Below, in pieces: positions 6,460 through 9,953 of a DNA stretch of 9,953 nt (positions within the stretch are counted from its first letter, which is position 1; each line of letters starts with the position of its first letter). Source of the DNA: an uncultured Polaribacter sp. (GTDB lineage Bacteria > Bacteroidota > Bacteroidia > Flavobacteriales > Flavobacteriaceae). The stretch covers positions 1 to 9,953 of the forward strand of contig CALHCK010000134.1 in assembly GCA_937936695.1 (NCBI GenBank), written 5' to 3'. The notes under the pieces were generated by a model that made no database searches, was not told the DNA's origin, and saw nothing but the letters and a program-made list of their open reading frames with translations. Position numbers and translations under genes: made by a program.

Positions 6460-6476
6460 AATTTAAAAATAAAGAG

Positions 6477-6743
6477 ATGAGTAAAATAATGACAGTAGAC
6501 GTGTTGTCTAGTATTAAAGGAGCACAGTCATCTGAAACTGTAGATAAGTTATTTGAGGTCATTAAAAATGCCAATACAACAAATAGTAATTCTTTAAGTG
6601 TTAAAAATAATGCGTTGTCTTTAGATGATTTAAGAGAAGATGTTGTAATAGATAGTCCTTTGGCAGAAAAAGAAATTATTATAGAAAATTTCCCGAAAGA
6701 AAAAAATGGCTATTTAGTGGTTACTAAAGTAATAGAAGAATAA
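6477..6743 (+). CDS. gatC: Asp-tRNA(Asn)/Glu-tRNA(Gln) amidotransferase subunit C
   Basis: An 88-residue protein, close to the usual 90-100 of GatC. GatC is the small subunit that wraps between GatA and GatB and stabilises the GatCAB complex. The C-terminal half is diagnostic: LREDVV...SPLAEKE...NFPKEKNGYLVVTKVIEE (about residues 52-88) corresponds to the conserved GatC segment LREDxV...NAP...GYFxVPKVIE. The N-terminal helical part is diverged and would not be recognisable alone. The ATG at 6477 is used; an in-frame ATG at 6489 would lose four residues. Only a weak AAAGAG precedes the start. It is first in the operon, 17 bases after the leader terminator and 2 bases before gatA. Confidence 0.88.
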   Translation: MSKIMTVDVLSSIKGAQSSETVDKLFEVIKNANTTNSNSLSVKNNALSLDDLREDVVIDSPLAEKEIIIENFPKEKNGYLVVTKVIEE

Positions 6744-6745
6744 TT

Positions 6746-8146
6746 ATGGAGTCTCAGATACACAAAATTCATCAAAAATTGATGAATAAAGAAATAACTT
6801 GCACCAAGTTAATACAAGACAGGTTAGATTTATTAAAGTCTAATGATAACAATACTGTTAATGCTCTTTTAGAAGATACCGCTTTAGAATTAGCAGCTAA
6901 AGTAGATGCTAAATTAAATGAAGGAAAAGAAATAGGTCTGTTAGAAGGAATTCCTTTTGGGATTAAAGATGTATACATGGTACAAGGTACGTATACAACA
7001 GCAAGTTCAGATTTGCTAAAAAAGTACAAATCTTCTTACACAGCAACAGCAATACAAAAATTATTAGACGCAGGAGCAATACCTTTAGTAAAAGAAAATT
7101 GTGATAGCTTTGGGCATGGGTCTTCTTCTGAAAATACCATTTTTGGAGCTGTAAAAAATGCTGTAAATCCAGCTTTAGTTGGAGGAGGATCTAGTGGAGG
7201 ATCTGCAGTAAACGTAGCAAAAGATTACACCGCTTTTTCTATTGGAGGAGATACCGGAGGATCTATACGTCAGCCAGCAGGGTACAATAATGTATACGGA
7301 TTAAAACCAACTTATGGTAGAATATCTAGATACGGATTAATGGCTTATGCATCATCTACAGATTGTGTAGGGCCAATAGCAAAATCTATAGAAGATATAA
7401 GAATTGTTTTAAATGCAATGAGTGGTAAAGATGTAAAAGATCAAACTACGTATGAATCTGAAATAATTTCTGATGAAGCTGTTACAGCATCCGAAGAAAT
7501 AAAAACAATAGGATATTTTAAAAACTTTATAGAAAGTGATGCTATTGACGCACAAATAAAAGCAGATTTTTTAGCAGCAGTAGAAAAAATAAAAGCCAAA
7601 GGAATTGAAGTAAAAGAGTTAGATTTTTTTGAAGCGGATACTTTAGTGTCTACTTATTATACATTAGCAATGGCAGAAACCGCTTCTAATTTATCTAGAC
7701 TTGATGGTACTAATTATGGAAATAGAATAGAAGGAGCTAATTTAAAAGATACATATTCTATAACTAGATCAGAAAATTTTTCTGAAGAAACTAAACGTAG
7801 AATAGTAGGAGGTAACCAAGTATTGTCTCAAGGTTTTTCTGATGAAATTTATTTAAAAGGATTAAATTTAAGAGATCAAATAAGTAACAACTTTGAAAAA
7901 GATTTTAAAGAAGTAGCTATTATTTTATCGCCAGTAACACCTAGTTTACCACCTAAAATTGGCGATAGTTTAAAAGATCCTTTAGCAATGTATTTATCAG
8001 ATGCATATACGGTAGGTTTTAGCTTAGGACAGTTACCAACATTAACAGTACCACAGGGGACTGCAACAGGATTACAAATTACGGCAGCAAAAAATAACGA
8101 TGAACTTGTTTTGAAGTTTGCAAACTTCTTAAAAGATACAATATAA
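6746..8146 (+). CDS. gatA: Asp-tRNA(Asn)/Glu-tRNA(Gln) amidotransferase subunit A
   Basis: A 466-residue amidase-signature enzyme, slightly shorter than the typical 480-490. GatA hydrolyses glutamine and supplies ammonia that travels to GatB for amidation of mischarged tRNA. The Ser-cisSer-Lys triad is visible: Lys74 in GIPFGIKD, Ser149 in the VGGGSSGGSA motif, and nucleophile Ser173 in GGDTGGSIRQPA. The spacing (75 and 24 residues) equals that of the Staphylococcus aureus enzyme (K79/S154/S178). GLKPTYGRISRYGLMAYASS follows, as in true GatA proteins rather than other amidases. The stop codon TAA overlaps the gatB ATG by one base (TAATG), which suggests coupled translation. Confidence 0.97.
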   Translation: MESQIHKIHQKLMNKEITCTKLIQDRLDLLKSNDNNTVNALLEDTALELAAKVDAKLNEGKEIGLLEGIPFGIKDVYMVQGTYTTASSDLLKKYKSSYTATAIQKLLDAGAIPLVKENCDSFGHGSSSENTIFGAVKNAVNPALVGGGSSGGSAVNVAKDYTAFSIGGDTGGSIRQPAGYNNVYGLKPTYGRISRYGLMAYASSTDCVGPIAKSIEDIRIVLNAMSGKDVKDQTTYESEIISDEAVTASEEIKTIGYFKNFIESDAIDAQIKADFLAAVEKIKAKGIEVKELDFFEADTLVSTYYTLAMAETASNLSRLDGTNYGNRIEGANLKDTYSITRSENFSEETKRRIVGGNQVLSQGFSDEIYLKGLNLRDQISNNFEKDFKEVAIILSPVTPSLPPKIGDSLKDPLAMYLSDAYTVGFSLGQLPTLTVPQGTATGLQITAAKNNDELVLKFANFLKDTI

Positions 8147-9953
8147 TGGAACTAGAACAATTAAATGAGCTGTTAAAAAAGCACGAATTAGAATTGGTTA
8201 TTGGTTTAGAAACTCACGTTCGTTTAAATACCAATACTAAATTGTTTTGTTCTTGTGCAAATCAAGAAATAGAACAACCTAATAAAAATATATGTTCTGT
8301 ATGTACAGGACAAATGGGGGTGTTACCTTCTATTAATAAAGAGGCAATTACAAAAGCTATTTACTTTGGTAAAGCTGTTAGCTCTTCTTTTTCTAACGAA
8401 GTTATTTCTTGGGATAGAAAGCATTATGAGTATCCAGATAATCCAAAGAATATACAAATTACGCAATTTCATAATCCTGTAATTCCAGACGGACAAGTTT
8501 CTTGTTATAGAAATGATGGATCTCAGTTTACTGTAGATTTAACACAAGTTCATATAGAAGAGGATGCTGCAAAATTGATGCATGAGAAAAAAATATCTTT
8601 GGTAGATTTTAATAAAGCAGGAGTACCGCTTATAGAAATTGTAACAGAACCATGTATTCGTAATATAGAAGATGCCTCTATTTATGCACAATATATTCAA
8701 AGAATTGTACAGAATTTAAAAATTTCTGAAGCAAACTTAGAAAAAGGAGAGTTTAAATCGGATGTGTCTGTTTCTTTAAGAAAAATAAATAGTGATGCGT
8801 TAAACCCAAGAACAGAAATCAAAAACTTAAATTCTTTTAAGTTTATGGTAGATGCTTTAAAGGAAGAAATAGAAAAGCAATTAAATTATTTTATAGAGCA
8901 TAAAGATTTTAGACCAGACCAAACTACCGTATTGTGGGATGCAGATTTAAAGCAAACTAAAACAATGCGTAAAAAAGAGTTTGAGGCAGATTATCGTTTT
9001 ATATCTGAACCAGATTTACCATTTGTTAGTATAAAGCAGGTTGTAGAAAGTATTGATGTAGATATTAGTTCTTTACCATTTGCAGTAGAATCTATTTTAA
9101 TAAAAGGAGGCGTTTTACCACAAGATGCTAAGTTTTTTACTGCAGATTCTTTACGTTCAGAAACGTTTGTTACAATTAATAATACTATAAAAGATGCTTC
9201 TTTTGTAGCGAAAACGCTAGTAAATAATCTTGGAGCAGAACAGTATAAAGAGATTCATGATATTAAAGATATCATTGCAATTTTTAAATTGTTTAAAGCA
9301 GGTAAAATTACGGCTGTTTTAGTTCAGAATGCAATTGCTTCTTATTTAAAAGATGTAAATTTTGATTATAAAAAGTATTTTGAAGAAAATACTATTTCTG
9401 AAGATAAAATTAAAGATGCTGTTTTAAAAGTTATACAAGAAAACGATGCTATTGCTAAAGATATAAAAGCAGGAAACCAAGGTAAAGCAGGTATTTTGGT
9501 GGGTAAAGTTATTGCTATTATTGGTAAAGGAGCTTCTGGTAAAGTTATTAGGCAAGAAATTTTAGACAATCTTTCTGGTGCATCTAAAGCTACAGATGCT
9601 GCGTCTAATTCGGGTAAAGAAGTATTAAATGCAGATAAAACCAAGGCAAAAACAGAAGAAGAGGTGTTGCCAGAAATACCTATTGTAATTAAAGATGAGT
9701 ACAGAACTCATAAGATATCACAATTATCTGAAGCTTTAATAAATACAGAAGTAACATTATCTGGTTGGGTAGCAAGTGTAAGAGACCACGGAGAGTTAAT
9801 TTTTATAGATTTAAGAGATTCTAGCAACCAAATATTACAAGTACGTTTAAGTAGAGAAACATTTCCTAATTTAGATGAGCTTGTAAAATTAAAAGCAGAA
9901 ACTGTTATAATGGTTACAGGTGTTGTAGTACAAAGAAATGAAAGCGATTACAA
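8146..9953 (+). CDS. gatB-aspS: GatB fused to aspartyl-tRNA synthetase (3' end outside window)
   Basis: 602 codons without a stop up to the window end. Residues 1 to about 480 are complete GatB, the tRNA-binding kinase/amidotransferase subunit. It shows VIGLETHVRL (Glu22, His24, likely Mg site), a four-Cys zinc site (C35, C37, C50, C53), DRKHYEYPDNPK (90-101), HIEEDAAKL (136-144), NKAGVPLIEIVTEP (156-169), EIKNLNSFKF, and a C-terminal YqeY-like tail ending near GKGASGKVIRQEIL. A charged, low-complexity linker (about 481-515) follows. Residues 519-602 are the N-terminal anticodon-binding OB-fold of bacterial AspRS: YRTHKISQL, VTLSGWV..VRDHGELIFIDLRD, VMVTG-like VIMVTGVVVQR. The class II catalytic domain must lie beyond the window. 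The join is in frame with no stop or start-like gap, so the two activities needed for Asn-tRNA(Asn) are on one chain. An internal restart for AspRS cannot be excluded but no ATG lies at the junction. Confidence 0.93.
   Translation, partial: MELEQLNELLKKHELELVIGLETHVRLNTNTKLFCSCANQEIEQPNKNICSVCTGQMGVLPSINKEAITKAIYFGKAVSSSFSNEVISWDRKHYEYPDNPKNIQITQFHNPVIPDGQVSCYRNDGSQFTVDLTQVHIEEDAAKLMHEKKISLVDFNKAGVPLIEIVTEPCIRNIEDASIYAQYIQRIVQNLKISEANLEKGEFKSDVSVSLRKINSDALNPRTEIKNLNSFKFMVDALKEEIEKQLNYFIEHKDFRPDQTTVLWDADLKQTKTMRKKEFEADYRFISEPDLPFVSIKQVVESIDVDISSLPFAVESILIKGGVLPQDAKFFTADSLRSETFVTINNTIKDASFVAKTLVNNLGAEQYKEIHDIKDIIAIFKLFKAGKITAVLVQNAIASYLKDVNFDYKKYFEENTISEDKIKDAVLKVIQENDAIAKDIKAGNQGKAGILVGKVIAIIGKGASGKVIRQEILDNLSGASKATDAASNSGKEVLNADKTKAKTEEEVLPEIPIVIKDEYRTHKISQLSEALINTEVTLSGWVASVRDHGELIFIDLRDSSNQILQVRLSRETFPNLDELVKLKAETVIMVTGVVVQRNESDY

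Noticed and set aside
6344..6476. T-box riboswitch upstream of gatC
   Set aside because: No T-box-like UGGNACCGCG sequence or long specifier stem is present; the leader is only about 130 bases and holds a short ORF instead.

Overview
The window is AT-rich and has flavobacterial features. Promoter boxes match the Bacteroidetes TTG / TAnnTTTG pattern, Shine-Dalgarno sequences are weak or absent, and the large surface protein ends in a type IX secretion (Por) sorting domain. GyrB is the short form of about 645 residues. I place it in Bacteroidota, probably a member of Flavobacteriaceae. No tRNA, rRNA, CRISPR array, transposase or integrase is visible.

Left part (1-5871, all genes on the minus strand). 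A complete gyrB (3934-5871) is followed by a strong hairpin terminator. Next comes a 1096-residue secreted leucine-rich-repeat surface protein gene (423-3713) with its own promoter and terminator. After that lies a second, isolated copy of the last 62 codons plus stop of gyrB (79-267), which still has its own terminator (21-58). The surface-protein gene therefore sits between two gyrB 3' ends in direct orientation. Four of the five differences between the two copies are synonymous. This suggests a cassette that arrived carrying its own gyrB 3' end and displaced the original one.

Centre (5872-6476). An intergenic region of about 600 bases separates the divergent gyrB and gat units. Its right end holds a compact regulatory leader on the plus strand: a promoter (6307-6340), a 15-codon ORF in which 10 codons are Asn (6351-6398), mutually exclusive hairpins, and an intrinsic terminator with nine Ts (6428-6459) ending 17 nt before gatC. 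This has the layout of a ribosome-mediated transcription attenuator that senses charged tRNA(Asn).

Right part (6477-9953, plus strand). gatC, gatA and gatB are tightly packed (2-nt gap, then a 1-nt overlap). gatB does not stop at the end of the GatB domain. It runs through a linker into the anticodon-binding OB-fold of a bacterial-type aspartyl-tRNA synthetase and leaves the window open. The operon thus encodes the enzymes of the indirect Asn-tRNA route: AspRS mischarges tRNA(Asn) with Asp, and GatCAB amidates it. The Asn-rich leader would close a feedback loop on the product of that route. This attenuator, together with the GatB-AspRS fusion, is the most notable system in the window.
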